Source: Pengzhenrongella frigida
GTDB taxonomy: Bacteria > Actinomycetota > Actinomycetes > Actinomycetales > Cellulomonadaceae
Reading direction: 5' to 3'
Length of the DNA: 64,000 bases
NCBI RefSeq assembly: GCF_004168625.1
Contig: NZ_SDWW01000025.1
Span: forward strand, 1-64,000
Shown here in pieces: positions 7,334-14,926 of the stretch. The position numbers were made by a program, and so were the translations under genes. The stretch's first letter is position 1. Every line of letters starts with the position of its first letter. Below the pieces are notes generated by a model that was not told the DNA's origin, did no database searches, and was given only the letters and a program-made list of their open reading frames with translations.

Positions 7334-8374
7334 GTGAAGATGCCCGACGCGCGCGGCGAGGCGAGCGCAGCAGTCATCTCTGCTCTTCTTTCACCGTCCG
7401 GATCCGGTGACGTCGGTCCCGCCGCGGCCGCGGTCGACGCGGCGCTGCGGCAGTGCCACGACCTGCTGCACGACGAGGACCTGCAGCTCGCGTTGCTGGT
7501 GCTCTACGAGCTGCACTATCAGGGCCTGCGCGGCGTCGACGAGCGGTGGGAGTGGAACCCCGACCTGCTCAAGGTGCGAGCCCAGATCGAAGGCGCCTTC
7601 GAGGACACGCTCCGCCGCCACACGCAGGTCCCGGTCGGCGTCGGACCCCACGGCGAAGACGTCGCCGGTGCCCTGTTCGCGCTGGCGGCCAAGGACACCG
7701 GACCAGGGCTCTCTGCGTACATCGCCAAACGTGCCACAGACCAACAGCTGCACGAGCTGCTCATCCACCGGTCGGTGTACCAGCTCAAGGAGGCAGACCC
7801 GCACACCTGGGCTATCCCCCGGCTGGCGGGGGCACCGAAGGCCGCCCTGGTCGAGATCCAGGCCGACGAATACGGCGGCGGCGATCCGGAGCGGATGCAC
7901 TCGACACTCTTCGGCCGAACGATGCGCGGCCTGGGCCTGGACGACACCTACGGCGCCTACGTCGACCTCGCCCCGGCCCTCACACTGGCCTCGGTGAACA
8001 TGATGTCGATGTTCGGCCTGCACCGGCGCCTGCGGGGGGCCATCGCCGGCCACCTCGCCGCATTCGAGATGACCTCGTCCATCCCCAACCGTCTCTACGG
8101 GAACGGATTCCGACGGCACGGATATGGGGAGGATGTGACCTGGTACTTCGACGAGCACGTCGAGGCGGATGCGGTGCACGAGCAGATCGCCGGCCGGGAC
8201 CTGGCCGGGAAGCTCGCCGAGCAGGAACCCGGACTGCACGACGACGTCCTGTTCGGAGCTGCCGCCTGCCTCTACGTCGACGGACTGGTCGGCTCGTGGC
8301 TCGTCGAGCACTGGCAGCGCGACGAGACCAGCCTGCGCACCACGACCCGACCCGCCGCTCTGGTCGCACGATGA
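7334..8374 (+). CDS. Iron-containing redox enzyme family protein (heme-oxygenase-like fold)
   Basis: 346 residues, almost wholly helical. The C-terminal two thirds match the diiron heme-oxygenase-like fold. Candidate metal ligands are E174 and D178-E179 in EIQADEYGGG, H189, and the H275-x3-D279-x2-H282 cluster near YFDEHVEADAVHE. Members of the superfamily oxidise or cleave small substrates with a non-heme iron pair; the substrate here is unknown. ATG is 6 bases past an in-frame region with GGAGGTTCTTGTG, so GTG 7334 is the first good start. The stop overlaps the CDGSH gene start in ATGA, arguing for a two-protein redox unit. Confidence 0.75.
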   Translation: MKMPDARGEASAAVISALLSPSGSGDVGPAAAAVDAALRQCHDLLHDEDLQLALLVLYELHYQGLRGVDERWEWNPDLLKVRAQIEGAFEDTLRRHTQVPVGVGPHGEDVAGALFALAAKDTGPGLSAYIAKRATDQQLHELLIHRSVYQLKEADPHTWAIPRLAGAPKAALVEIQADEYGGGDPERMHSTLFGRTMRGLGLDDTYGAYVDLAPALTLASVNMMSMFGLHRRLRGAIAGHLAAFEMTSSIPNRLYGNGFRRHGYGEDVTWYFDEHVEADAVHEQIAGRDLAGKLAEQEPGLHDDVLFGAAACLYVDGLVGSWLVEHWQRDETSLRTTTRPAALVAR

Positions 8375-8622
8375 ACCCAGACGCGGCAGCGAGTCCCCAC
8401 GCCGTGGCGCCCGCCGACGGCGCACCGCCCCGAGCGACCGTGATCGTCCCGTGTCCCGACGGCCCCTTGCTCATCCGCGGACCAGTGGAGCTCCGCACCC
8501 CGTCAGGCGAACTCATCCCTCGACGGCGACGCACCGTGGCGCTGTGCCGGTGCGGCGCAACCGGCATCCCGCCGTTCTGCGACGGCTCGCACAAGGCGGT
8601 CGGCTTCCAGAGCGCGCGATGA
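8371..8622 (+). CDS. CDGSH iron-sulfur domain protein
   Basis: 83 residues. The CDGSH motif that binds a labile 2Fe-2S cluster through three Cys and one His is complete near the C-terminus: CRCGATG, IPPFCDGSH. The preceding segment (LLIRGPVELRTPSGELI) is the usual beta domain of single-CDGSH actinobacterial proteins. The ATG overlaps the stop of the iron enzyme gene, so the protein is likely an electron donor or cluster partner for it. The pair recurs in actinobacteria to my knowledge, but its reaction is not established. Confidence 0.9.
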   Translation: MNPDAAASPHAVAPADGAPPRATVIVPCPDGPLLIRGPVELRTPSGELIPRRRRTVALCRCGATGIPPFCDGSHKAVGFQSAR

Positions 8623-8755
8623 TGCCGAAAATGGCGCCATCGCTCTCGAACCGGGCGGCCGCTGACCCTTGGTGGAGCGCGCCCCCGGTCGTGCGTGCGC
8701 GCAGGAGTCTCGCCACCGGCACCCGATAGCGGTACCGGCGTCTACCATCCGTCAA

Positions 8756-8776
8756 GTCGCTCCAGGGGGGAGCGAC
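8756..8776 (+). other. Leader hairpin upstream of the 8795 gene
   Basis: An 8-bp perfect stem (GTCGCTCC at 8756-8763, GGAGCGAC at 8769-8776) with a 5-base G-rich loop sits 18 bp upstream of ATG 8795, just before the AGGGGAAA ribosome site. A TACCAT (8743-8748) just before it is a candidate -10 box. The hairpin may be at the 5' end of the mRNA and affect its stability or translation. Confidence 0.4.
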
Positions 8777-8794
8777 CTTAGCCAGGGGAAACCG

Positions 8795-9283
8795 ATGCTC
8801 TACCTGCTCCGCCCGCACCAGGGGATCCGTTGGATCGACATGCTGAGCTACATACGTGCCGCCGCTGGCGAGCGCAGGGTCGACCTCGACGGCCTCGACT
8901 GGCTGGAGGACGACGCCACCACCGAGGGCACGACCCTCCTACGACTGCGCCTCGCGCTCCGGCACGGCACGGCGACCCGGACTGGGATCGTCGTCGACGC
9001 CGGAGAGTTGGTCGCGTTGTCCCGCTGTGAGCAGATTCGGTCCGACTACGAGGACCTGGTCGCCACCCGACCGAACTACCGCAAGTCGCTGGCCGAACTC
9101 GAGGCTGTCATGCCCGGCACGATCGCTGACGAGGACGAGTCGGACGCCTTGCTCGATGAGGAAATGGTCGAGACGTTGGCCGCGTCCGATGCCGATCTCG
9201 TCGCCGCGCTCGAAGTCACTGCCGACCCCGTACTGGTGAACCACTGGCGGTCCTTGGGTGGGTCGGTCCCGGACCCGGTGTAG
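8795..9283 (+). CDS. Unrecognised hypothetical protein
   Basis: 162 residues that I cannot place in a family. It is a mixed, soluble, acidic protein without signal peptide or transmembrane segment. Visible features are an N-terminal LYLLRPHQGIRWIDML, a strand-rich centre (LLRLRLALRHG, TGIVVDAGELVAL) and an acidic C-terminal part with ADEDESDALLDEEMVETLA. ATG 8795 has a good AGGGGAAA ribosome site, so I reject the longer start at 8669. Coding bias is typical of the genome. It stands alone at the edge of the stress cluster; no operon partner is evident. Confidence 0.55.
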   Translation: MLYLLRPHQGIRWIDMLSYIRAAAGERRVDLDGLDWLEDDATTEGTTLLRLRLALRHGTATRTGIVVDAGELVALSRCEQIRSDYEDLVATRPNYRKSLAELEAVMPGTIADEDESDALLDEEMVETLAASDADLVAALEVTADPVLVNHWRSLGGSVPDPV

Positions 9284-9821
9284 CCGCACCGCCACAGCGA
9301 GCCTTGACCGACCGCTCCTGAGTCTCGCGGGCGGAATCGGTGAGATGGCCGACGGCGGTGGCTCTTCCGCCACGTCGATCGCTCCATGCGCGTGATGGCG
9401 GCGGCCCTGCGGTCCGGCGGCGACGCCCACGCGGTGATGGACTGGTACCTGCTCAGCGACGAGCTTTTCGCCCCACGACCGGAACCAGTTGGGCACTCGG
9501 TGCTCGACGACGCCGAACGAGGAAGAACGACTTTGAACTGGGCTACAACGAGTCAAGGGCTCGATGACCGCTGCCCCTCGCCGTCGATGCTGCCCCTTGG
9601 CGACCTGCGGATGGCGCAACTTGATCAAGTCCCCTACCCCGAACGTCGCTCTGACCTGCCTACTCGCCACCGGGCCGAGGATTTGAACCTGCGAATCCCC
9701 ATCGTCTCAACAAGAGTCTCGACACTCATCGCGTCGCTCCGCGAGCCTCTCACCTGCACAAACGCGCCAAGGACGTTGCGACCACGCAGCGTTTGTGCCC
9801 CGTTCTTGCCCCGTGACACGA
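9284..9821. other. Non-coding stretch with degraded remnants
   Basis: No convincing intact gene is present in this 538-bp stretch before the tRNA-Pro terminator. A plus-strand frame from 9386 to about 9580 looks partly protein-like (DWYLLSDELFAP, LDDAERGRTTLNW) but has no ribosome site and runs on into tRNA-derived sequence, so it is probably a fragment. The rest, 9600-9820, contains a tRNA T-arm-like piece and nothing else recognised. Confidence 0.45.
9671..9700 (-). other. tRNA 3'-end-like fragment, possible old attachment site
   Basis: On the minus strand this reads like a T-arm and acceptor end (GCAGGTTCAAATCC then CTCGGCCCG). It shares 17 consecutive bases (AGGATTTGAACCTGCGA, plus strand) with the tRNA-Pro 3' end at 9861-9903. 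The T-stem does not pair fully and there is no upstream tRNA body, so it is not a functional tRNA. It may be a worn attachment site of an earlier integration beside the present one. Confidence 0.35.
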
Positions 9822-9825
9822 AAAG

Positions 9826-9856
9826 GCCCAGGTCAGAAATTGCTTCTGACCTGGGC
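9826..9856. terminator. Bidirectional intrinsic terminator, original tRNA-Pro terminator
   Basis: A 13-bp perfect stem (GCCCAGGTCAGAA at 9826-9838, complement 9844-9856) with a 5-base loop is flanked by AAAA on the left and TTTT on the right, so it can act in both directions. It lies 4 bp from the tRNA-Pro 3' fragment at 9861. In the ancestral chromosome it would have been directly downstream of tRNA-Pro; the 16 kb insertion has now separated them. Confidence 0.8.
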
Positions 9857-9860
9857 TTTT

Positions 9861-9903
9861 GTCGGGCTGACAGGATTTGAACCTGCGACCCCCTGACCCC
9901 CAG
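9861..9903. repeat. Left attachment site (tRNA-Pro 3' fragment, 43-bp direct repeat)
   Basis: These 43 bases are identical to 26047-26089 and correspond to the tRNA-Pro(GGG) gene from the anticodon loop to just past the discriminator base. The sequence diverges on both sides of the match. No 5' half of a tRNA is attached here, so it is the non-functional copy made by site-specific integration. Confidence 0.92.
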
Positions 9904-10080
9904 AATCATTCTTTGCGCTCAGAGACCTGCATTGATCTAAGCGTTTGCGCAGGTCAGGGGTCCACTCGCGTCCACCCCAATCCAGGCTTGCCCGAGGCGC
10001 TTTTTGGGGGCTAGGCTCCGTGTTATGGCACATTCTTGACCCCCTGAAGAATCGGCACAACAATGGCGAGAGGGGCTGGC

Positions 10081-11436
10081 ATGCCCAGGACACGAAGAGA
10101 CCGCGGCGATGGAACCTTGTACTTCGACGACCACACCCAACGGTGGGTCGGGCAACTGGACCTCGGTCGTGACTACACCGGCAAACGGCACCGCCCGAAG
10201 GTGTCCGGGCGCACCCGGGCCGAGGCGCGCATCAAGCTGTTGGACCTGCGCGCCAAGCACGAGGCCGGCGTCGACCTCAGCTCCCGATCCTGGAACTTCG
10301 CCGACCTCACCGCGGCCTGGCTCGAGCGGGGCTTGCCCGCGGACCTGTTCGAGAACGCCCGCTCGAACTACGAACGGATGCTCACCCTGCACGTCGTGCC
10401 GGTCCTGGGGGACATCAAGCTGCTCGAGCTGAAGTCCGACCACGTCGAGGCGATGCTCGACGAGATGGCCGAACAGAACCTGGCCGCCTCCTCCATGCGC
10501 CACGCCCTGAACCTCACCCGCCGCGTGCTGCGCTTCGCGATGCTGCGCGACCTCGTCATCCGCAACGTCGCCGAACCCGTCCAGACCCGCCGCGGCCCCA
10601 AAGCCCAACGCTTCGGCCTGACCGTCGACCAAGCCAAAGGCCTCCTCGCCGCCGCCGCAACCGACCGCCTGGCGAACATGCTCACCCTGTGTCTGCTCCT
10701 CGGGCTGCGCCCCGGCGAGGCCTCGGCCCTGACGTGGCCGCACGTGAAGACCGACGGCGACCGGCCCACCATCACCATCGCGGCGAGCCTGCGCCGCACT
10801 CCCCTGGGCGAACTGGTCCTCGTGCCACCCAAGACGTTCACCAGCCGGCGCACCCTGGAAATCCCACCACCCGTGGTGGACGCGTTGAACAAGCAGCGCA
10901 AACTGCAGGCCGCCGACGCCGCCACGGCCGGACAGGCGTGGTCCAACATCCACGACCTCGTGTTCAGCACCGAGGTCGGCACACCGCTGGACCCGTCCAA
11001 CGTGCGCCGGACCTACAACCGCATCGCCAAAGAAGCCGGCATCGTCCACCTGCACCCGCACATGCTCCGCCACGCCGCGGCCAGCTTGCTTTCCGCCGCC
11101 GGTGTGCCGATCGAAGACATCTCCGACACCCTCGGCCACCGCTCGGTCGCGGTGACCGCCGAGATCTACCGCCACCCGATCGCGCCCATCCGCTCCGGAC
11201 ACATGATCGCCATGAACCAACTCTTCGACGCCCCACCCGAACCCAAGAAGGCTCAGCCGAAACGAGCCAAGCCCGCGCCGACGAAAACGAAGGCCCAGCC
11301 CACGAAGCCGAGAAGGCCCAAGCCGGACGGCGGTGTCTCCGACAACGGTGACCGACAGCCCCCGGCGCCGGTGGCCAAGGCGCGATCCACATCGATCAAC
11401 AACGCATCCCCGACAAGTTGGACCGAACCGAGCTGA
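10081..11436 (+). CDS. Tyrosine site-specific integrase of the island
   Basis: 451 residues from ATG 10081. It has an N-terminal arm-type DNA-binding region (about 1-65), a SAM-like core-binding domain (about 70-165) and a catalytic domain (about 180-375). All catalytic residues are visible: R210 in GLRPGE, K251, H327-x2-R330 in HMLRH, H353 in LGHRS and nucleophile Y363. The C-terminal 80 residues are a Lys/Pro/Ala-rich tail, longer than usual. I prefer ATG 10081, which has GAGAGGGG just upstream, over ATG 10063, which has no close ribosome site. Its gene is 177 bp inside the left attachment site, the usual place for the enzyme that recombines that site. Confidence 0.92.
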   Translation: MPRTRRDRGDGTLYFDDHTQRWVGQLDLGRDYTGKRHRPKVSGRTRAEARIKLLDLRAKHEAGVDLSSRSWNFADLTAAWLERGLPADLFENARSNYERMLTLHVVPVLGDIKLLELKSDHVEAMLDEMAEQNLAASSMRHALNLTRRVLRFAMLRDLVIRNVAEPVQTRRGPKAQRFGLTVDQAKGLLAAAATDRLANMLTLCLLLGLRPGEASALTWPHVKTDGDRPTITIAASLRRTPLGELVLVPPKTFTSRRTLEIPPPVVDALNKQRKLQAADAATAGQAWSNIHDLVFSTEVGTPLDPSNVRRTYNRIAKEAGIVHLHPHMLRHAAASLLSAAGVPIEDISDTLGHRSVAVTAEIYRHPIAPIRSGHMIAMNQLFDAPPEPKKAQPKRAKPAPTKTKAQPTKPRRPKPDGGVSDNGDRQPPAPVAKARSTSINNASPTSWTEPS

Positions 11437-11763
11437 CAACCATCCGGCCGCAGGCACGCGCGCGGACAATGTCAGGGCATTGCCCTGACCGTGCCCGTCA
11501 AGGCGGTCCCGTCATTCGCCTTCGCCCCCCTTCACTTTGAAAAGTGCACGCCCCACCGCACCCTTGCCAACGCGCCTCTGGAGGTCCCGCACGGGGTCGA
11601 CCTCAGCCACCAACCTGTTCGATCAGCTCCTGCGCAACCCGCCCCGCCGTGCCTGGCGGCCGTGAGGTGGCGCGGTGGGTACGTCGACCGTCCCCCGATT
11701 CGGCGCGAACCCTTTACACTAGATGCGTTGGTGTTGAGGTTTCCCGACCTTGGAGGTGTGGTC
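11437..11763. promoter_or_regulatory. Intergenic region between integrase and abiE
   Basis: This 327-bp stretch has no convincing gene. It holds an inverted repeat GTCAGGG-N5-CCCTGAC at 11471-11489, which may terminate or regulate the integrase transcript. A likely promoter for abiE lies near 11710-11722 (TTTACACTAGAT region), with a GGAGGTG ribosome site at 11753-11759 ahead of ATG 11764. Confidence 0.5.
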
Positions 11764-12348
11764 ATGGCTCCGACGAGTGATGAACTGCTCGCCAGTCTGC
11801 CCGAAACCTTTCGCTCATCGGAGGCCCTCGACCACGTCAGCGAGCGTCAGTTCCGCCGCCTCAAGGACGAGGGCAGAATTGCCGCGCTTTCCCGCGGCCT
11901 GTACCGCAAGAGTGACTGGCTGGGCGATGAGGACCTGATCGAGATCGCCGCCAAGTCGCCCCAGGCCACGCTCTGCCTGCGCTCGGCCCTCGCTCGCCAT
12001 GAGTTGATCGACGACATCCCGGTCGAGATCGACATCGCTATCCCGCGCGGATCGTGGACCCCGCAGACCGCTGCCCCGGTCAGGTGGCGCCACTTCGACC
12101 CAGACACCTTCTCCATCGGCCGCAGGCAGCTGAACACCGACGGTGGACGCAACATCGGCCTCTACTCCGCCGAGCGAAGCATCATCGACGCCTTCCGGAT
12201 GCGCCAACTCGAGGGTCCCGATCTCGCCAACGAGGCACTCAAGCGATGGCTTCGTCGTGGCGGTCAGCCCTCGGAGCTTCTGGCTTTGGCCAAGTCGTTC
12301 CCGCGCGCCCGGACCGCGCTGCGCAAGACGCTGGAGATCCTGCTGTGA
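11764..12348 (+). CDS. abiEi: AbiEi-type antitoxin / transcriptional repressor
   Basis: 194 residues. The N-terminal 60 residues form the winged-helix AbiEi antitoxin domain (FRSSEALDHVSERQFRRLKDEG, then IAALSRGLYRKSDW). The C-terminal domain (about 70-190) is the AbiEi family type (LCLRSALARHELIDDIP, YSAERSIIDAFRMRQLEG). AbiEi represses its own operon and neutralises AbiEii without stable protein contact (type IV toxin-antitoxin). ATG 11764 follows GGAGGTG; the upstream in-frame start at 11491 lacks support. The stop overlaps abiEii in GTGA. Confidence 0.88.
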   Translation: MAPTSDELLASLPETFRSSEALDHVSERQFRRLKDEGRIAALSRGLYRKSDWLGDEDLIEIAAKSPQATLCLRSALARHELIDDIPVEIDIAIPRGSWTPQTAAPVRWRHFDPDTFSIGRRQLNTDGGRNIGLYSAERSIIDAFRMRQLEGPDLANEALKRWLRRGGQPSELLALAKSFPRARTALRKTLEILL

Positions 12349-13241
12349 GCCGCGTGACAAGGGGTACGCCGTCTGGCGACGCCCACCTCGACCTACAGAA
12401 CGAGGCTCGCCGCACCGGGCGCCCGACCCAAGAGTTGCTTCAGCTCTACGTGCTCGAAGGGTTCCTCGCCCGCCTCGCGGTCAGCGAGGTTCGCCAGAGC
12501 TTCGTCCTCAAGGGCGGTGTCCTGCTGGCCGCCTTCGACTCGCGGCGACCGACCAAGGACGTCGACCTGGCCGCCATCGACCTTGCAGGCGACACCCAGA
12601 CGATTCTGGAGCTGGTGCGCCGAGTGCTGGTAGCCGAGCCGCCCGGCGATGACGGCGTCGAGTTCGTCGGCGACACGGCGACCGCTGAAATCATCCGCGA
12701 GGACGACGAGTATTCCGGAGTGCGTGTGCACATTGAAGCGCACCTTGCCAGCGCCAAGCTCCCGTTCCATGTCGACGTAAACGAGGGTGATCCAATCTGG
12801 CCCGAGCCGACAACCGTTGCCGTGCCCCGGCTTCGAGGTGGCGACCCGATCGAGCTGCCGGGCTACCCGATGCACATGGTTCACGCCGAGAAGATCGTGA
12901 CTGCCATCCAGCGCGGTATCGCGAACACGCGGTGGCGCGACTTCGGCGACATCTGGAGCCTCTCGCGCCGGCACCCGATCAGCGCGAGCGACCTGGCGAG
13001 CGCGATCGGTGAGGTCGCCCGTCACCGCAAGGCGAGCATCCGGCCACTGGCCGAGGTTCTCGACGGGTACGCCGAACTCGGGCAGGCACGGTGGGCTGCC
13101 TGGCGCCGCCGCAGCAACTCCGCCCGGCTGCCCGAACAGTTTGCGTCAGTCCTCGAAGAAGTCGTCGCGTTCGCAGACCCTGTGCTCTCCGGCTTCGTCG
13201 CCAGCGAGACGTGGAACCCGAACGGTGGCGATTGGGAGTAA
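12345..13241 (+). CDS. abiEii: AbiEii-type nucleotidyltransferase toxin
   Basis: 298 residues. The AbiEii/MenA nucleotidyltransferase signature is visible: FVLKGGVLLAAF (KGG at 56-58) followed by RRPTKDVDLAA with catalytic Asp pair D72 and D74. A conserved MVHAEKIVTAIQRG segment follows at about 190, and a helical C-terminal region (about 215-290). Members transfer nucleotides to tRNA or other targets and give abortive phage immunity. GTG 12345 overlaps the antitoxin stop; GTG 12354 is an alternative. The operon order antitoxin-toxin is canonical. Confidence 0.87.
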   Translation: MSRVTRGTPSGDAHLDLQNEARRTGRPTQELLQLYVLEGFLARLAVSEVRQSFVLKGGVLLAAFDSRRPTKDVDLAAIDLAGDTQTILELVRRVLVAEPPGDDGVEFVGDTATAEIIREDDEYSGVRVHIEAHLASAKLPFHVDVNEGDPIWPEPTTVAVPRLRGGDPIELPGYPMHMVHAEKIVTAIQRGIANTRWRDFGDIWSLSRRHPISASDLASAIGEVARHRKASIRPLAEVLDGYAELGQARWAAWRRRSNSARLPEQFASVLEEVVAFADPVLSGFVASETWNPNGGDWE

Positions 13242-13267
13242 CGACGCCGACAGCATCTGCCCGGACA

Positions 13268-13627
13268 CTAACCTGCTCGGCTGCCGCAAGAACCGCAGCG
13301 GCGAACTGCTCCGGCTCGCCCGTCCCGACGCAAAGACCGCGGCACGCACGCGACGGCCAACAAGCGCGTCGCTGCGGGACGCTCCTTCGTCGGGTTGCGA
13401 CCGCAGTGGCTGACGGAGGTGGCGACAATCGCCACTGCCATGCCCGTGAACGCCCCCGCCACGACCCGCGAGCCCACGCTCGGCGGGGTCGAAGGCGTCA
13501 CAGAGAATATCGCCATGGGCCCAGCGAAAAGCGTTGCCGGCACCGCCCAGAACGTCGATGCCCTCCTCGCCAAGACCCATGCGGAGCCCGTTACCAGACC
13601 CGCGGCGATTGCCAGAATGACCGTCAA
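13268..13627 (-). CDS. Possible small membrane protein (unrecognised)
   Basis: A 119-residue frame with TTG start at 13627, preceded by GGAGAGGG. Residues 1-80 contain three hydrophobic stretches (LTVILAIAAGLVTG, STFWAVPATLFAGPM, VVAGAFTGMAVAIVA), and the C-terminus is Arg/Cys rich. The hydrophobic N-terminal part looks coding; the tail may be read-through after a frameshift. It lies between abiEii and the broken toxin and would be part of the island's cargo. I do not recognise a family. Confidence 0.35.
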   Translation of the reverse strand: MTVILAIAAGLVTGSAWVLARRASTFWAVPATLFAGPMAIFSVTPSTPPSVGSRVVAGAFTGMAVAIVATSVSHCGRNPTKERPAATRLLAVACVPRSLRRDGRAGAVRRCGSCGSRAG

Positions 13628-13855
13628 CTCGCCCTCTCCGGTGTTGCTCGGAACCCGACGCACGACTGTCCGCTCGTCTCGTGGTCCACGCCCGTAGGTC
13701 CCCGCCAACTTGCCCGGACCCAAGTGGGAGCCACTTGCTGCCAGATGATTCTGCCGACCGGCGCTCTCACCCCAAAGTGAAGGAAGGTGCCTTCGAGAAG
13801 ACGACCCTGCCGCGTTGACGAAGGTAGGAGCGTCGAGACGCCGTTCGCTCCGCGC

Positions 13856-14300
13856 CTATCCGGGCTCGTCAGTGGGCGGCGTCGACCAGATCGTCGCCAT
13901 TCTCGTCGCGGCCTCGTCCACCGCCGTCCTGGCGATCTCCGCCTCCGCAACCCCTGCGTTAATGAGCTGCCGCACAAGGCCAACTGGCAACGAGGGCAAC
14001 ACGACGTCGGGCCGGCTGCGCTGCGGCAGCACGCCGTCGCGCACGCACGCCCAGAACGCATCGGCGTCGACGGCCAGCTGATCACGCAGGATGTGGGCCC
14101 ACATCGACGGCGCATACGAAGTGCGGTCGACAGGATGGGAGATCCGCGTGCGAAGCACCGAACGATTCGCCAGTCGCAGCTCGTACTTGACGTTGCCCTG
14201 CCCGGGCTTGTCGCGCGAGCTGACGCACGTCCCAGCCCTCGTGTTCGCAGAAGGCGCGATGGTGGTGACGATCCGCTGGCGGGTACGGGTCCCCGGTCAC
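13856..14300 (-). pseudogene. Frameshifted cytotoxic translational repressor-type toxin
   Basis: Two frames together rebuild one 147-residue protein. The first frame starts at GTG 14300 and reads MTGDPYPPADRHHHRAFCEH then EGWDVRQLA. The second continues DKPGQGNVKYELRLANRSV and then LRTRISHPVDRTSYAPSMW, HILRDQLAVDADAFWACV, to the stop at 13856. This is the layout of the actinobacterial 'cytotoxic translational repressor of toxin-antitoxin stability system' family. The switch needs one base to be skipped in the GCGCG run near 14213-14217, so a one-base insertion inactivates it. A sequencing error is possible and would restore a full toxin. Its GTG overlaps the antitoxin stop, as in an intact operon. 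Confidence 0.75.
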
Positions 14301-14710
14301 TGGTCAGCGAGCAACCACGCGCGCAGCTGGTCGTCGTCGGACAGGCGCATCAGGTTCACCAGGCCCCAGTTCTCGGCGTGGTTCGGCGCGTCCGCGAGGT
14401 GAGAGTCCCAGTCCTGGGCGTAGTCCCGAAGCCCCTCGAGCGTCTCGGTGATCGCCTCCTCGAACGTCGACGCTTCGGCGGCAACCGCGAGCCCCGGGAT
14501 GAACACGACGCAGGCGCCGTCCTCGAACACGACCCGAGCACGGGAAGCCACCGTGGCCGCGAGGAACTGGCGAAGCCGGACCGCAGAGACGACCGCGGAC
14601 ACATCCGGGCCACGGGTCACGGTCACCAGGCGGCCAGCGCGCGCGGTGTCCAGGATCGCCTTCAAGTTCGTGCGCGCCACAGTGAAGCCGTCGTACGACG
14701 TCACGCTCAT
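14297..14710 (-). CDS. Phd/YefM-like antitoxin (prevent-host-death family)
   Basis: 137 residues. The N-terminal half (about 1-75) is Phd-like: VTSYDGFTVARTNLKAIL then DTARAGRLVTVTRGPDVSAVVS, with a strand-helix-strand DNA-binding pattern. The C-terminal part (about 80-137; EEAITETLEGLRDYAQDW) is the toxin-binding region seen with this toxin family. ATG 14710 has GGGGGAG upstream; the huge in-frame ORF starting at 15628 is antisense to jetA and rejected. Its toxin partner is frameshifted. The protein probably binds the GTACG array upstream of its own gene, which is shared with jetA. Confidence 0.82.
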   Translation of the reverse strand: MSVTSYDGFTVARTNLKAILDTARAGRLVTVTRGPDVSAVVSAVRLRQFLAATVASRARVVFEDGACVVFIPGLAVAAEASTFEEAITETLEGLRDYAQDWDSHLADAPNHAENWGLVNLMRLSDDDQLRAWLLADQ

Positions 14711-14749
14711 GGGACTCCCCCGTGAGAACCAGAAACCCACTCTCCTGAC

Positions 14750-14781
14750 GTACGGAACGTACGCGGCGTACGCCGCGTACG
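14750..14781. promoter_or_regulatory. Four-copy GTACG operator array with 22-bp palindrome
   Basis: GTACG occurs at 14750, 14759, 14768 and 14777, exactly every 9 bp. Positions 14759-14780 form a perfect 22-bp palindrome with half-site GTACGCGGCGT. It lies 40-70 bp upstream of the antitoxin start (minus strand) and about 150 bp upstream of jetA (plus strand). This layout is typical of a toxin-antitoxin autoregulatory operator where antitoxin dimers bind cooperatively. Confidence 0.65.
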
Positions 14782-14926
14782 CCAGGGGCGAAGCGCCAGC
14801 GACGCGTGCACGAGCAATGGGCTCGACGAGAGCAGGCGTCGACGTGATTAGTGCCAAGGACGATGCTGCCGCGCCCAAGCGTCCGGAGGCACACAAGCTC
14901 GCCGTCGGCGTGGAAAACTGACCACC

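Noticed and set aside
9386-9880. 164-residue plus-strand frame before the island
   Set aside because: No ribosome site, and its second half translates tRNA-derived sequence. At most the first 60 codons could be a gene fragment.
9634-9909. Minus-strand 91-residue frame over the left attachment site
   Set aside because: The GSQVQILSARQ-type peptide is the well-known false ORF that arises from a tRNA 3' end.
14750-14781. GTACG array as plasmid replication iterons
   Set aside because: No Rep protein or A/T-rich melting region is present, while a DNA-binding antitoxin gene lies next to it.
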